A stretch of 64,000 nucleotides of DNA, taken from Caulobacter sp. 602-1. Lineage in GTDB: Bacteria > Pseudomonadota > Alphaproteobacteria > Caulobacterales > Caulobacteraceae. Location: positions 620,001-684,000 of the forward strand of contig NZ_RRYI01000001.1 in NCBI RefSeq assembly GCF_003931565.1, read 5' to 3'. Shown in pieces: positions 44,178 to 55,266 of this stretch (the first letter of the stretch is position 1; each line of letters begins with the position of its first letter). A program made the position numbers and the translations under genes. The notes under the pieces were generated by a model. The model did no database searches and was not told the DNA's origin. It was given only the letters and a program-made list of their open reading frames with translations.

Positions 44178-47100
44178 TCAGAGATTCAGCAGCGCCGGAT
44201 CGCCGCCCTGGGCGGTGATGTTGACGCTGACCGCGCGCTCGACCGCGAAGCGCAGTAGGGCGTGGGGGCCGCCCGCCTTGGGGCCGGTGCCGGACAGGCC
44301 CTCGCCGCCGAACGGCTGGACGCCAACGACGGCGCCGGTCATCGAGCGGTTGACATAGGCGTTGCCGGCCGGGACCAGGCGCTGGACGTCGGCCGCGAAG
44401 CTCTCGATCCGCGAGTGGACGCCCAGGGTCAGGCCGTAGCGACGGGCCGCCAGGGCGCCGGCGACCTGCTCGAGGTCTTCCGGCTTGTAGCGGACCACGT
44501 GCAGGACGGGGCCGAACACCTCGCGTTCCAGGAAATCGGCGGCCGGGATCTCGGCCAGCACCGGGGCGAAGAAGGTCCCGCCGTCCGGGGCGGTCAGAGC
44601 GTGCAGCACCTTGGCTTCGTTGGTCAGGCGGACTTGGTGCCTGTCCAGAGCGTCCTTGGCCTCGGCGTCGATGACCGGGCCGACGTCGGTGACGGCCAGG
44701 GCCGGATCGCCGAGGACCAGGGCGTCCATCGCGCCCTTCAGGCCGTCGATGATGTGCTCGGCGGTGTCCTCGGGCAGGAACAGCAGGCGCAGGGCCGAGC
44801 AGCGCTGGCCGGCCGAGCCGAACGCCGAGACGATCACGTCGTCGATCACCTGCTCGCGCTGGGCCGTCGTGTCGACGAACATGCCGTTGAGGCCGCCGGT
44901 CTCGGCGATGAACGGGACGATCGGTCCCTGGCGCTGGGCGAGGGTCTGGTTGATCCGCCAGGCGGTGTCGGTGCCGCCCGTGAAGGCGACGCCGTCCAGA
45001 CCCTCGTGGGCGGTCAGGGCCGCGCCGACGGTCTCGCCGCGACCCGGCAGCAGGGCCAATAGGCGGCTGTCCAGGCCGGCGGTGTGATAGAGCTTCACGG
45101 CCTCGAAGGCGATCAGCGGCGTCTGCTCGGCGGGCTTGGCCAGCACGGCGTTGCCGGCGGCCAGGGCCGCGGCGATCTGGCCGGTGAAGATGGCCAGCGG
45201 GAAGTTCCACGGGCTGATGCAGACGAAGACGCCGCGACCGGCCAGGCGCAGGGTGTTGGTCTCGCCAACCGGGCCCTTCAGCACCTCGCCGTCGCCGAAC
45301 TGATCCTCGGCCAGCACCGCGTAGTAGCGGCAGAAGTCGACGGCCTCGCGGACCTCTGCGACGCCGTCGCTAAGGGTCTTGCCGGCTTCGCGGGCCAGGA
45401 TGGCGATCAGGCGGTCGATGTCGGCTTCCAGCGCGTCGGCCATGGCGCGCAGCACCTTGGCGCGGGCGGGGCCGCCGGCGCGGTCCCAGGCCGGTTGCGC
45501 GGCGCGGGCTAGGCGGAAGGCCTCGTCGATCTGAGAGGCCTGGGCCTCGGAGACCGCGCCGACCACCTTGTGGTCGTCGGCCGGGGCGACAACCGGTAGC
45601 GGCGGAGTCCCGGCGCTGACCTTGCCGTCGATCAGCGGGCCGGCCGACAGGGTTACGCCGTCCAGGGCGGCGACGGCCGCTTGCAGGCGTTCGCGGTCGG
45701 CTTTCACCGACAGATCGAGGCCGGCGCTGTTCTGGCGGCGCAGGCCATAGACCTCGATCGGGGTCGGTATCTTGGCGTGGCGATCGGGATGGGCCTCGAC
45801 CGTATCGATCGGGTCGGTGACGACCCTCTCGACCGGCACGCGCTCGTCCAGCAGGGCGTGGACGAAGCTGGTGTTGGCGCCGTTTTCCAGCAGGCGGCGG
45901 ACCAGATAGGGCAGCAGGTCCTCGTGACCGCCCACGGGCGCGTAGGCCCGCAGGGTGATCCCGTCATAGAGATCGTCGGCGGCCTTGTAGAGCGCCTCGC
46001 CCATGCCATGCAGGCGCTGGTGTTCGATCTTGACGCCGGCGTTCTTGGCCATGCGGACCACGGCCGCCAGGGTGTGGGCGTTGTGGGTGGCGAACTGCGC
46101 GTAGAGGTGCGGGGCGGCGCCGATCAGGGCCTTGGCGTTGACCAAGTACGACAGGTCCGTGGCGGGCTTGGTCGTGTAGACCGGATAGTCCGGACGGCCG
46201 GCGACCTGGGCGCGCTTGATCTCGCTGTCCCAATAGGCGCCCTTGACCAAACGGACCATCAGGCGGCGGCCGGTCTCCTTCGACAGGGCCTCCAGGCGGG
46301 CGATCACCTCGCCGCAGCGTTTCTGGTAGGCCTGGACGGCCAGGCCCAGGCCCTGCCAGTCGCCGAGTTCGGGCTCGCGGCACAGCCTGTCCAGCAGCTT
46401 CAGCGACAGGGCCAGGCGATCGGCTTCCTCGGCGTCGATGGTGAAGTTGAGGTTGTGACTCGCGGCGATCTTGGCCAGGCGCAGGGTGCGGGGATAGAGC
46501 TCTTCCCACACGCGATCCTCGTGGGTGGCCTCGTAGCGCGGGCACAGGGCCGAGAGCTTGACCGAGACGCCGTGGCCCTTCTCCGGACCGGCGCCGTTCG
46601 ACAGCTTGCCGACCGTCTGGATCGCATCGGCGTAGGACTTCTCGTAGCGTTCGGCGTCGGCGGCGGTGCGGGCGCCTTCGCCCAGCATGTCGAACGAGCA
46701 CATGGTGTTCTCGCCGGCCGCGCGCTTGATGGCGGCTTCGATCGTTCGCCCAAGGACGAACTGCTCGCCCATGATGCGGATGGCCTGGCCGACGGCGGCG
46801 CGGATGACGGGCTCGCCCAGGCGACCGGCCATCTTCTTGATGAAGCCGGGCAGGTCCTTCTTGGCGTCGTCGTCGGGCTCGACGATCTTGCCGGTCAGCA
46901 TCAGGCCCCAGGTCGAGGCGTTGACGAACAGGCTGTCGCTGCCGCCCAGATGGCTGGCCCAGTCGGCCGAGCCGATCTTCTCGGCGATCAGCTTGTCACG
47001 GGTGTCGTCGTCGGGGGTGCGCAGCAAGGCCTCGGCCAGGCACATCAGGGCCAGGCCCTCGCGGGTGCCCAGGCTGAACTCCTGCAGGAAGCTTTCGACC

Positions 47101-47276
47101 ACGCCTTGCTTGCGGACGCTGCGGCGGGCGCCGCGGACCAGGGCCTCGGCCTCGGCGCGGACGGCGGCGCGGTCCTCGCTGGAGAGAGGCTTGGCGGCCA
47201 GCAGGTCGGCGATCACCGCGGCCTCGTCGCGATACTTGCCGTCGTCGAGGCTGTCCCAGTGGGCCAAGTCGGTCAT
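44178..47276 (-). CDS. putA: Bifunctional proline dehydrogenase / P5C dehydrogenase PutA
   Basis: 1032 residues. FAD proline-dehydrogenase barrel (about 150-470, RLMVRLVKGAYWDSEIKRAQ) and aldehyde-dehydrogenase half (about 560-1000) with Glu in IAETGGLNGMF and Cys in GSAGQRCSALR. It turns proline into glutamate by two steps with channelling. It begins directly with the alpha domain and lacks the N-terminal ribbon-helix-helix of E. coli PutA, so it does not repress itself; the divergent Lrp-type gene is the expected regulator. Confidence 0.96.
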   Translation of the reverse strand: MTDLAHWDSLDDGKYRDEAAVIADLLAAKPLSSEDRAAVRAEAEALVRGARRSVRKQGVVESFLQEFSLGTREGLALMCLAEALLRTPDDDTRDKLIAEKIGSADWASHLGGSDSLFVNASTWGLMLTGKIVEPDDDAKKDLPGFIKKMAGRLGEPVIRAAVGQAIRIMGEQFVLGRTIEAAIKRAAGENTMCSFDMLGEGARTAADAERYEKSYADAIQTVGKLSNGAGPEKGHGVSVKLSALCPRYEATHEDRVWEELYPRTLRLAKIAASHNLNFTIDAEEADRLALSLKLLDRLCREPELGDWQGLGLAVQAYQKRCGEVIARLEALSKETGRRLMVRLVKGAYWDSEIKRAQVAGRPDYPVYTTKPATDLSYLVNAKALIGAAPHLYAQFATHNAHTLAAVVRMAKNAGVKIEHQRLHGMGEALYKAADDLYDGITLRAYAPVGGHEDLLPYLVRRLLENGANTSFVHALLDERVPVERVVTDPIDTVEAHPDRHAKIPTPIEVYGLRRQNSAGLDLSVKADRERLQAAVAALDGVTLSAGPLIDGKVSAGTPPLPVVAPADDHKVVGAVSEAQASQIDEAFRLARAAQPAWDRAGGPARAKVLRAMADALEADIDRLIAILAREAGKTLSDGVAEVREAVDFCRYYAVLAEDQFGDGEVLKGPVGETNTLRLAGRGVFVCISPWNFPLAIFTGQIAAALAAGNAVLAKPAEQTPLIAFEAVKLYHTAGLDSRLLALLPGRGETVGAALTAHEGLDGVAFTGGTDTAWRINQTLAQRQGPIVPFIAETGGLNGMFVDTTAQREQVIDDVIVSAFGSAGQRCSALRLLFLPEDTAEHIIDGLKGAMDALVLGDPALAVTDVGPVIDAEAKDALDRHQVRLTNEAKVLHALTAPDGGTFFAPVLAEIPAADFLEREVFGPVLHVVRYKPEDLEQVAGALAARRYGLTLGVHSRIESFAADVQRLVPAGNAYVNRSMTGAVVGVQPFGGEGLSGTGPKAGGPHALLRFAVERAVSVNITAQGGDPALLNL

Positions 47277-47700
47277 GGTCGTTCCCGTGTTTTAGGATAT
47301 CGTCGGTTTAACTCGACTTCGGCCAAAGGTGCTTCGTTTGTCTCGTTGAGGCTCCGTATCTTCTTCGGTCGACAAAGCGGAAATGATCATCCGCTCCAGC
47401 GGCGCCGAAGGCGCGCGAAGACGCCGGCTGTTAAGGCGAGGGTGAAGAAATGGGGAGGGAGGAAGGGGCGCGTGCTGGGGGAGTATCGCGCCCCTTCCTC
47501 TCTTGCGCGACGCCCGGTTAGGGGGAGAGGGGCGAGCGTCGCGTGTGTTCCGCCCTTACGGACTGGCCGTTTTCGCCGGGCGCCTTTTAGGGGGAGAGCG
47601 CGGGGCGGGGCTGGAACGATCGGAGGTGTAACGTTAAGCTTCGCGAATGTGCTACGTTTGTAGGTCATAATTTTCGAAGCTTCTTCGGTGAAAGTTCAAT
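47277..47700. promoter_or_regulatory. putA-putR divergent regulatory region
   Basis: 424 bases without a gene. CGAAG-CTT-CTTCG (47675-47687) sits just upstream of the Lrp start; CTTCTTCGG recurs near 47355 on the putA side, and AAGCTTC recurs at 47638. These are plausible Lrp-type sites. The centre holds several GC-rich hairpins and repeated AGGGGGAGAG (47519, 47589). Confidence 0.45.
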
Positions 47701-48168
47701 ATGGCCATTTCCGCTCTGGATGACACCGATCGCCGCCTGTTGAGGGTTTTGCAGGTCGACGGCCGCATCACCAACGCCGAGCTCGCCAAGCGCTGTAACC
47801 TGTCGCCGGCGGCCACGTTCGACCGCGTTCGCCGCCTGCGCGAGCGCGGCTACATCACCGGCTACGCGGCGCTGCTGGACCCGGCCAAGGTCGACCGGGC
47901 GCTGCTGATCTTCGTCGAGGTGGTGCTGGAGCGTACGACGGGCGAGGTGTTCGAGGACTTCGCCGCGGCGGTGCGCCGCGCGCCGGAGATCCTGGAGTGC
48001 CACATGGTGGCCGGCGGCTTCGACTACCTGATCAAGGCCCGGGTCCGCGACATGGAGGCGTATCGGGGTTTCCTCGGCGACATCCTGGTCAAGATGCCCG
48101 GCGTGCGCGAGACGCGGACCTATGCGGTTCTGGAAGAGGTCAAGAGCACGGTGCAGCTGCCGCTCTAG
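47701..48168 (+). CDS. Lrp/AsnC-family regulator, probable proline-responsive PutR
   Basis: 155 residues: HTH (LDDTDRRLLRVLQVDGRITN, AELAKRCNLSPAATFDRVRR) and RAM effector domain (ILECHMVAGGFDYLIKARVR). Divergent from putA, matching the PutR arrangement of alphaproteobacteria, where proline turns on putA. Confidence 0.92.
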   Translation: MAISALDDTDRRLLRVLQVDGRITNAELAKRCNLSPAATFDRVRRLRERGYITGYAALLDPAKVDRALLIFVEVVLERTTGEVFEDFAAAVRRAPEILECHMVAGGFDYLIKARVRDMEAYRGFLGDILVKMPGVRETRTYAVLEEVKSTVQLPL

Positions 48169-48561
48169 GGTCTGTCCGCTTCGGATTGAGGGGGCGAGAG
48201 ACCGCGCCAACCTGTGGGGCAGTGGCGCGGTCCTGCCGAGACGACGGTTGGAGCGTCGGTCCCGACGTTCGTCACAACGGTGGACCTTGGGAGAGCCGCC
48301 TTCGTGTCGATGGCGCGACTCTAACGCCACCGTTTTCAGGGTCACACAACCTCTGGCTTGCAGCGCCCCATTCCGGGTTGGCCCGCCCGTTCGCGTACGC
48401 GTTGAACGGCGGCGGAACACGCAAGTCCCACCGCAAGGGTGGAAGGGCGCCTCCAGGGATGGGGGGAGGAGAACGCCCTTCCGTTCGTGACCATCGGGGT
48501 GGGGGATGATGGCCAGCGAACCACCCCGGCTCTCGCCGGGGAGCTCTTGTTCGTTTCAGCC
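48169..48561. other. Structured non-coding region between putR and nodT
   Basis: 393 bases without convincing coding potential. ACCGCGCCA/TGGCGCGGT (48201-48231) is a strong stem soon after putR; GGAAGGGCG/CGCCCTTCC (48441-48482) encloses CCTCC/GGAGG; CCCCGGC/GCCGGGG (48524-48541) lies next to the nodT stop. The first and last may be terminators. The middle could be a small RNA; no known family recognised. Confidence 0.45.
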
Positions 48562-49965
48562 TCAGGCCGCGGGCGCGCCGCCGCCGAGGGTCTTGTAGAG
48601 GGTGACGAGGTTGGTCGCTCGCGCCAGGCGCGCCGTGATCAGGCCTTGCTGGGCCGAATACAGGGTGCGCTGGGAATCGAGCAAAGTCAGGGCGCTGTCG
48701 AGGCCGGCGTCGCGACGCTGTTGCGACAGGCGCTGGCTATCGGTCGCGGCCACGACCAGGCGTTCCTGGGCGGCGAGACGGTCGGCGACCGTGGCTCGCA
48801 CCGACAGGGCGTCGGAGACCTCGCGGAACGCCGTCTGCACCGTCTTCTCGTAGGTCGCCACGGCGATGTCGCGGTTGGCCTTGGAGACGTTCAGGTTGGC
48901 GACATTGGCCCCGCCCGCGAAGATCGGCAGGCTGATCTGGGGCGTGAAGCTCCAGGTCTTGGTCCCGCTCTTGAACAGGCCGTCCAGCTCGCCGCTGCTG
49001 GAGCCCAGCGAGCCGGTGAGGCTGATGCGCGGGAAGAAGGCCGCGCGCGCCGCGCCGATATTGGCGTTGGCGCCCCGCAACTGGTGCTCGGCGGCCAGCA
49101 CGTCGGGACGACGGGCCAGGACGTCCGAGGGCACGCCCGCGGGCAGGTCGGCCAGGATCTGGGCCGAGGCCAGGTCCCGCGACGGCAGCAGGTTGGCCGG
49201 CACGTCGGCCCCGGCCAGCAGGGTCAGGGCGTTGAGGTCCTGGGCGACCTGAGCGGTGTAGACCGCCACGTCGCTGCGGGCCGTCTCGGCCTGGACCTGG
49301 GCGTTGCGCAAGGTGGCCAGCGAGCCGACGCCGCCGTCGACCTGCTGCTGGGTCAGGCGCAGCGTGTCCTCGCGGGTCGTCAGGGTGTCCCTGGCGAGCG
49401 CCAGGCGCTCCTGGTCGGCGGCCAGGGTCAGCCAGGCGTTGGCGGTCTCGGCGATCAGGCTGATGCGGACCGAGCGGCTGGTTTCCTGCGTGGCGAAGAA
49501 GCTCTGCAGGGCCTGGGCGTTCAGGCTGCGGACGCGGCCGAACAGGTCCAACTCATAGGCCGTGAAGCCGATCGTGGCGCTGTAGGCCTCGATCTCCAGC
49601 GCCTGGCCGGTCTGCGAGGTCGCCGCCGGGGTGTGGCTGCGCTGCTCACTGATCGTCCCATTGACGCCCGGGAACAGGGCCGAACGCTGGACGCCGTACT
49701 GGGCGCGGGCCTTCTCGATGTTCAGAACCGCCACGCGCAGGTCGCGGTTCTGCTTGAGGGCCAGGTCGACCACGCCTTGCAGGCGCGGATCGACCAGCAC
49801 CTGGCGCCAGTCGAGGTCGGCGGCCGTGACGGAGGCCGCCGGCTCCGGCGTCGGCGTGGACCAGGTCTGGGCGACCGGCAGGACCGGGCGCTCGTACTTC
49901 GGCGCCAGGGTGCAGGCGCTGACCGCCGTGGAGGCCAGCAGGATCAGGGTGAGACTACGGAACAT
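48562..49965 (-). CDS. nodT: Outer-membrane efflux channel lipoprotein NodT
   Basis: 467 residues, lipobox VSACTLAP (Cys18) and the tandem OEP repeats of TolC-like channels ([20 protein letters not shown], then [11 protein letters not shown]). Forms the trimeric outer-membrane exit duct. It follows acrB by two bases, third gene of acrA-acrB-nodT. Confidence 0.94.
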   Translation of the reverse strand: MFRSLTLILLASTAVSACTLAPKYERPVLPVAQTWSTPTPEPAASVTAADLDWRQVLVDPRLQGVVDLALKQNRDLRVAVLNIEKARAQYGVQRSALFPGVNGTISEQRSHTPAATSQTGQALEIEAYSATIGFTAYELDLFGRVRSLNAQALQSFFATQETSRSVRISLIAETANAWLTLAADQERLALARDTLTTREDTLRLTQQQVDGGVGSLATLRNAQVQAETARSDVAVYTAQVAQDLNALTLLAGADVPANLLPSRDLASAQILADLPAGVPSDVLARRPDVLAAEHQLRGANANIGAARAAFFPRISLTGSLGSSSGELDGLFKSGTKTWSFTPQISLPIFAGGANVANLNVSKANRDIAVATYEKTVQTAFREVSDALSVRATVADRLAAQERLVVAATDSQRLSQQRRDAGLDSALTLLDSQRTLYSAQQGLITARLARATNLVTLYKTLGGGAPAA

Positions 49966-49967
49966 GA

Positions 49968-52900
49968 TCAGTGGGCCTCCGTCGACGAGATCTCGCCGCC
50001 GTGCTCGGCGACGGCCTCGTCATGGCCTTTGTGCTTGGGTTTGAAGACCTTCTCGACGACCACGAAGAACAGCGGGACGAAGAAGATTGCCAGGAGAGTG
50101 GCCGAGATCATGCCGCCGATCACGCCGGTGCCGATGGCGTGCTGGGCCCCGGAGCCGGCCCCGTTGGAGATCGCCAGCGGCAGGACGCCGAAGACGAAGG
50201 CCAGCGAGGTCATGATGATCGGGCGCAGACGGATGCGGACCGCCTCCAGCGTCGCCTCAACCAGGCCCATGCCCTTCTCGTAGAGGTCCTTGGCGAACTC
50301 GACGATCAGGATGGCGTTCTTGGACGCCAGACCCATGGTCGTCAGCAGGCCGACCTGGAAGTAGATGTCGTTGCTGAGACCGCGGGCGAAGGTCGCCAGC
50401 AGGGCGCCGACGATGCCGAGCGGCACCACCATGATGACGGCCAGCGGGATCGACCAGCTCTCATAGAGGGCGGCCAGCAGCAGGAACACCACCAGGATCG
50501 AGATGCCGTAGAGGGCCGGAGCCTGGTTGCCGGACTCGCGTTCCTGAGCCGACAGCCCGGTCCATTCGAAGCCGATGCCCTGGGGCAGCTGGCTGGCCAG
50601 CTTCTCCATGGCGGCCATGGCCTGGCCCGAGCTCTTGCCGGGGGCCGGAGCGCCCTGGATGTTCATCGACGACAGGCCGTTATAGCGTTCCAGGCGCGGC
50701 GAACCGTAGGTCCAGCTGGCCGTGGCGAAGGCTGGGAACGGCACCATCTGGCCCTGGTCGTTGCGGACGTACCAGCGGTTCAGGTCCTCCGGCGTCATGC
50801 GGTAGGGGGCGTCGGCCTGGATATAGACCTTCTTCACGCGACCGCGGTCCATGAAGTCGTTCACGTAGCTCCCGCCCCAGGCCGCGCTGAGCGCGCTGTT
50901 GATGTCGGCGGTTGTCAGGCCCATGGCCCCGGCCTTGGCCTGGTCCACGGTGATCTTGAGCTGCGGGGTGTCGTCCTGACCGTTCGGGCGCACGCCCGCC
51001 AGGTTCGGATCCTGCGCCGCCATGCCCAGCATCTGGTTGCGGGCGTTCATCAGCGTCTCGTGACCGACGCCGCCGATGTCCTGCAGCTGGAAGTCGAAGC
51101 CCGACGAGGTGCCGAGTTCCGGCACGGCCGGCGGGATCACCGCGAACACCATGGCGTCGCGGATCTGGCTGAAGGCGCCCATGGCGCGGCCGGCGACGGC
51201 CTGGGCCTTGAGCTTGGCGGCCTTGCGGTGCTCGAAGTCCTTCAGGCGGACGAAGGCGAGGCCGGCGTTCTGGCCCGCGCCGCTGAAGCTGAAGCCCGAG
51301 ACGGTGAACACCGACTGCACGGCGTCCTTTTCGTCCTGCAGGAAGTGGTTACGCACCGTGTCCAGCACCGCCAGGGTCTTCTGCTCGGGCGCGCCGGCCG
51401 GGAGCTGGACGAGGGTGATCATGATCCCCTGGTCCTCTTCCGGCAGGAAGGCGCTGGGCAGGCGGATGAACAGCAGACCCATGGCGATGATGATGGCGGC
51501 GTAGACCGCCATCCAGCGGCCGCTCTTGCCCAGGATGCCCCGGACCGAGCCCTGGTAGCGACCGGACAGGTCGTTGAAGCTGCGATTGAACCAGCCGAAG
51601 AAGCCGGTCTTTTCGTCGTGGTGGCCGGCCTTGACCGGCTTCAGCAGGGTGGCGCAGAGCGCCGGCGTCAGGATCAGGGCCACGATCACCGACAGGCCCA
51701 TCGCGCTGACGATGGTGATGGAGAACTGACGGTAGATCACGCCCTGCGAGCCGCCGAAGAAGGCCATGGGCACGAACACCGCGGCCAGCACCAGGGCGAT
51801 GCCGATCAGGGCGCCGGTGATCTCCTGCATCGATTTGCGGGTGGCCTCGACGGGGCTGAGGCCCTCCTCGGACATCACGCGCTCGACATTCTCGACCACG
51901 ACGATGGCGTCGTCGACCAGCAAGCCGATGGCCAGCACCAGGCCGAACATGGTCAGGGTGTTGATCGAATAGCCGAAGGCCGCCAGCACGCCGAAGGTGC
52001 CGAGCAGGACGACGGGCACGGCGATCGTCGGGATCAGGGTGGCGCGCCAGTTCTGCAGGAACAGGAACATGACGATGAAGACCAGCACGATGGCTTCGAT
52101 CAGCGTCTTGACCACTTCCTCGATCGACAGCTTCACGAACGGCGTCGAGTCATAGGGGACGACGTACTTGTAGCCGGCCGGGAAATTCTTCTCGAGCTGG
52201 GCCATCCGAGCCTTCACGGCCGCGGCGGTGTCCAGAGCGTTGGCGCCGGGGGCCAATTTGATGGCCAGGCCGGCGGCCGGGTGGCCGTTGAACTTGGCGA
52301 CCGAGGTGTAGTTCTCGGCGCCCAGCTCGACGCGGGCCACGTCGGACAGGCGAACGGTGGCGCCGCCGGTGGTGTTCTTGACGATGATCTGGCGGAACTC
52401 TTCCGGCGTCTGCAGGCGCGATTGGGCGGTGATGGTGGCGTTCAGGCCCGTGCCCGGCAGGTTCGGCGCGCCGCCCAGCTGGCCGGCCGAGACCTGGGCG
52501 TTCTGGGCGCGGATCGCGGCGGCCACGTCGGCGGGGGTCAGGCTGAAGCTGGCCAGCTTTTGCGGATCCAGCCAGATTCGCATGGCGTACTGGGCGCCGA
52601 ACAGCTGCAGGTCGCCGACGCCGTCGACGCGGCTCAGCGGATCCTGGATGTTCGAGGCCAGATAGTCGGCCAGGTCGGTGTTGGTGGTCTTCGGATTCTC
52701 GGAATAGAGGCCGACGACCATCATGAAGTTACGGGCCGACTTGGCGACCGTCAGGCCCTGCTGCTGCACTTCCTGCGGCAGCAGCGCGGTGGCGGTCTGC
52801 AGCTTGTTCTGGACCTGCACCTGGGCGATGTCGATGTCGGTGCCGGCCTTGAAGGTCAGGGTGACCGTGGCCGCGCCGGAGCTGTCGCTGGTCGAGGACA

Positions 52901-53135
52901 TGTAGTCCAGGCCATCGAGGCCCTTCATCTTCTGTTCGATGACCTGGGTGACGCTGTCTTCCACCGTCTTGGCGGAGGCGCCCGGATAGATGGCCGAGAC
53001 CGCGACCTGGGGCAGGGCGATTTCGGGATATTGCGCGATCGGCAGGGTCCGGATGGCGAGCGCCCCGGCCAGCATGATCACGATGGCGATGACCCACGCG
53101 AAGATGGGTCTGTCGATGAAGAAACGCGAAAGCAT
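49968..53135 (-). CDS. acrB: AcrB-type RND multidrug transporter
   Basis: 1055 residues, HAE1 family length. Starts [20 protein letters not shown]; proton-relay Asp pair in [20 protein letters not shown]; second half [20 protein letters not shown]. Trimeric pump taking drugs from periplasm or membrane. Lies 12 bases after acrA. Confidence 0.96.
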   Translation of the reverse strand: MLSRFFIDRPIFAWVIAIVIMLAGALAIRTLPIAQYPEIALPQVAVSAIYPGASAKTVEDSVTQVIEQKMKGLDGLDYMSSTSDSSGAATVTLTFKAGTDIDIAQVQVQNKLQTATALLPQEVQQQGLTVAKSARNFMMVVGLYSENPKTTNTDLADYLASNIQDPLSRVDGVGDLQLFGAQYAMRIWLDPQKLASFSLTPADVAAAIRAQNAQVSAGQLGGAPNLPGTGLNATITAQSRLQTPEEFRQIIVKNTTGGATVRLSDVARVELGAENYTSVAKFNGHPAAGLAIKLAPGANALDTAAAVKARMAQLEKNFPAGYKYVVPYDSTPFVKLSIEEVVKTLIEAIVLVFIVMFLFLQNWRATLIPTIAVPVVLLGTFGVLAAFGYSINTLTMFGLVLAIGLLVDDAIVVVENVERVMSEEGLSPVEATRKSMQEITGALIGIALVLAAVFVPMAFFGGSQGVIYRQFSITIVSAMGLSVIVALILTPALCATLLKPVKAGHHDEKTGFFGWFNRSFNDLSGRYQGSVRGILGKSGRWMAVYAAIIIAMGLLFIRLPSAFLPEEDQGIMITLVQLPAGAPEQKTLAVLDTVRNHFLQDEKDAVQSVFTVSGFSFSGAGQNAGLAFVRLKDFEHRKAAKLKAQAVAGRAMGAFSQIRDAMVFAVIPPAVPELGTSSGFDFQLQDIGGVGHETLMNARNQMLGMAAQDPNLAGVRPNGQDDTPQLKITVDQAKAGAMGLTTADINSALSAAWGGSYVNDFMDRGRVKKVYIQADAPYRMTPEDLNRWYVRNDQGQMVPFPAFATASWTYGSPRLERYNGLSSMNIQGAPAPGKSSGQAMAAMEKLASQLPQGIGFEWTGLSAQERESGNQAPALYGISILVVFLLLAALYESWSIPLAVIMVVPLGIVGALLATFARGLSNDIYFQVGLLTTMGLASKNAILIVEFAKDLYEKGMGLVEATLEAVRIRLRPIIMTSLAFVFGVLPLAISNGAGSGAQHAIGTGVIGGMISATLLAIFFVPLFFVVVEKVFKPKHKGHDEAVAEHGGEISSTEAH

Positions 53136-53147
53136 CTGGGGCCCGCC

Positions 53148-54320
53148 TTAGTGTTGGGCTTGCTGCGGGGCGGCGGGCTTGCTGCCGGCCGGAACGGGCT
53201 TGATCGGCGCGCCGGGGCGCAGCTTCTGCAGGCCCTCGGTGATGACCTTGTCGCCCGGGTTCAGGCCGCTGGTGACCAGCCACTTGTCGCCGACCGTCTG
53301 GCCCAGGGTGACCGGGCGCGGCTCGGCGCCCTTGGCGCCGACCAGGCTGACCATGGCGGCGCCCTTCGGATCGCGCTGGACGGCCGCCTGCGGGATCAGG
53401 ATGCCCGTCGGGGCCACGCCCTGGCTCAGGGCCGCGCGGACGTACATGCCGGGCAGCAGCTGGCCGTTCGGGTTCGGGAAGATGGCGCGCAGGGTGACCG
53501 AACCGGTGCCTGGGTCGACCGTGATGTCCGAGAACTCCAGGCGGCCCGGGATCGGATAGGTCGAGCCGTCTTCCAGCGTCAGGGTGACCTGGGCGGAATT
53601 GGTGCGGCCGACCTTGCCGCTGGCGAACTGCTGCTGGAGCTTGAGCAGCTCGGCCGAGGTCTGGGTCAGGTCGACATAGATCTTCGACAGGTCCTGGACC
53701 GTGGCCAGCGGGGTGGCCTGGCTGGCGGTGACCAGCGCGCCCGGCGTCACCGAGCTCTTGCCGATCCGGCCCGAGATCGGGGCCACGACGCGGGTGTAGT
53801 TCAGGTTGATGCGGGCGTTGTCCAGCGCGGCCTTCTGCACGGCGACGGCGGCGGCCGTCTGCAGGGCGGCGGCCTGGGCGTCGTCATTGTCCTGCTTGGA
53901 CACCGCGCCGGTCTCGACCAGACCCTTGTAGCGGTCGGCCTTCAGCCTGGCGGCCGTGGCGGTCGCCTGGGCCTGGGCCAGGGCGGCGGCGGCGCTGTTG
54001 ACGCTGGCCTGATAGGTCGCCGGGTCGATCTGGTAGAGCGACTGGCCGGCGCGGACGGTCGAGCCCTCGGTGAACAGACGCGCCTTGATGACGCCGCCCA
54101 CCTGCGGGCGCACTTCCGAGACCAGGAAGGCCGAGGTGCGGCCCGACAGTTCGGTGGTCAGGCCGACCGGCTGGGTCTGGGCGACGACGTAGCCGACCTC
54201 GGTCGGACCGCCCATGCCCATGCCGCCAGCGCCTCCCTTGCCCTGACCGCAGGCGGCGAGGGTGAGAGCGACGGCGGAGAGCCCCGCGGCCGTGATCACG
54301 GCCGAGCGTTGGAATTGCAT
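53148..54320 (-). CDS. acrA: AcrA-type periplasmic adaptor lipoprotein
   Basis: 390 residues, lipobox LAACGQGKG. Lipoyl halves (GGVIKARLFTEGSTVRAGQS), helical hairpin (about 110-170), beta-barrel and membrane-proximal domain. First gene of the operon, controlled from the palindrome at 54386-54409. Confidence 0.94.
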   Translation of the reverse strand: MQFQRSAVITAAGLSAVALTLAACGQGKGGAGGMGMGGPTEVGYVVAQTQPVGLTTELSGRTSAFLVSEVRPQVGGVIKARLFTEGSTVRAGQSLYQIDPATYQASVNSAAAALAQAQATATAARLKADRYKGLVETGAVSKQDNDDAQAAALQTAAAVAVQKAALDNARINLNYTRVVAPISGRIGKSSVTPGALVTASQATPLATVQDLSKIYVDLTQTSAELLKLQQQFASGKVGRTNSAQVTLTLEDGSTYPIPGRLEFSDITVDPGTGSVTLRAIFPNPNGQLLPGMYVRAALSQGVAPTGILIPQAAVQRDPKGAAMVSLVGAKGAEPRPVTLGQTVGDKWLVTSGLNPGDKVITEGLQKLRPGAPIKPVPAGSKPAAPQQAQH

Positions 54321-54385
54321 ATTTGACCCCGGATGCGGTGGCTTCGCGGGCTATTGCCCTTGACGAAACCGGCATGATGAACAAT

Positions 54386-54409
54386 TTGAGAATGAACGTT
54401 CATTCTCAA
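54386..54409. promoter_or_regulatory. 24-bp perfect palindrome, TetR operator of acrAB-nodT
   Basis: Half-site TTGAGAATGAAC (54386-54397) is followed by its exact reverse complement (54398-54409). It lies 66 bases upstream of acrA and 101 before the divergent TetR gene, so it likely binds that repressor and controls both. Confidence 0.85.
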
Positions 54410-54509
54410 GTGGGCTGGACATAGGTGCGGTAGTGTCGCAAGTCAACCTTCGCACCCAATGCCGTCGCCTGACCTAGCGGAAATGTAATGCCAAGCGGGA
54501 ATTTCCCAA

Positions 54510-55118
54510 GTGAAACCTTCGATGTCTGACGAGACGCATCCGAGCCGACCGTCGCCGGAATCGCGTCGCCAGCAGATTCTGGACGCGGCGTGCGAGCGCG
54601 TGAGGCAGTCGGGCTTCCACGGCGCCAGCATGGCGGACATCGCCAAGGCGGCCGGGCTGAGCGTCGGGCAGATCTACCGCTATTTCGAGAACAAGGAGGC
54701 GATCATCGCCGCCATCGTCGCCCAGGACCTGGCCGAGATGCGCGACAAGTTCGCCGAGATTGAGAGTCGGCCGGGCGCCCTGCTGGACGCCATCGAGGCG
54801 CACCTGCCCGAGGGCATCGACAAGTGCTTCGATCCGCGCCGCGCGACGCTGGCCCTGGAAGTGGTGGCCGAGGCCGCCCGCAATCCCAAGGTCGCCGCCA
54901 TCGTCCGCGCCGCCGACGATCAGGAGCGGGCCCTGGCCCAGACCATGATGGGGCGCGATCGCAAGCCAGAGTGGAGCGAGGCCGAGTTCCAGGCCCGCTG
55001 CGAGGTGGTCGGCATGATCTTCGACGGCCTGCTGATGCGCGGCGTCAACCACCCGGATCTCGACCGCGAGGCCCTGGCCGACGTCCTGCGCTCGACCGTG
55101 CGCCACCTGCTGGGGTAA
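54510..55118 (+). CDS. tipR: TetR-family repressor of acrAB-nodT (TipR-like)
   Basis: 202 residues from GTG 54510 (198 from ATG 54522; neither has a strong ribosome site). HTH ILDAACERVRQSGFHGASMA and IAKAAGLSVGQIYRYFENKE. In C. crescentus the TetR protein TipR, encoded next to acrAB-nodT, represses the pump; same position here. The symbol is by position and family. Confidence 0.85.
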   Translation: MKPSMSDETHPSRPSPESRRQQILDAACERVRQSGFHGASMADIAKAAGLSVGQIYRYFENKEAIIAAIVAQDLAEMRDKFAEIESRPGALLDAIEAHLPEGIDKCFDPRRATLALEVVAEAARNPKVAAIVRAADDQERALAQTMMGRDRKPEWSEAEFQARCEVVGMIFDGLLMRGVNHPDLDREALADVLRSTVRHLLG

Positions 55119-55266
55119 GCCGAAACTCCCAGCGCCGTGTCCCGGGCCCGACGGTCATCCTCGCACCGATGATGCTGGTCGTGGCCGACACGCGGTGTCG
55201 GGCGACTAGCTGGGCCTTCGGTCGTTCGCTAGGCTAAGCGCGATCTGAGGTTGTCGGAGTCGGGGC

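Noticed and set aside
48342..48524. 60-codon minus-strand frame in the putR-nodT gap
   Set aside because: No ribosome site, low-complexity Arg/Pro/Ser product, lies across strong RNA stems.
49971..54326. 1451-codon open frame opposite acrB/acrA
   Set aside because: Antisense shadow rich in His, Gly, Asp; no domain, whereas the other strand encodes complete pump genes.
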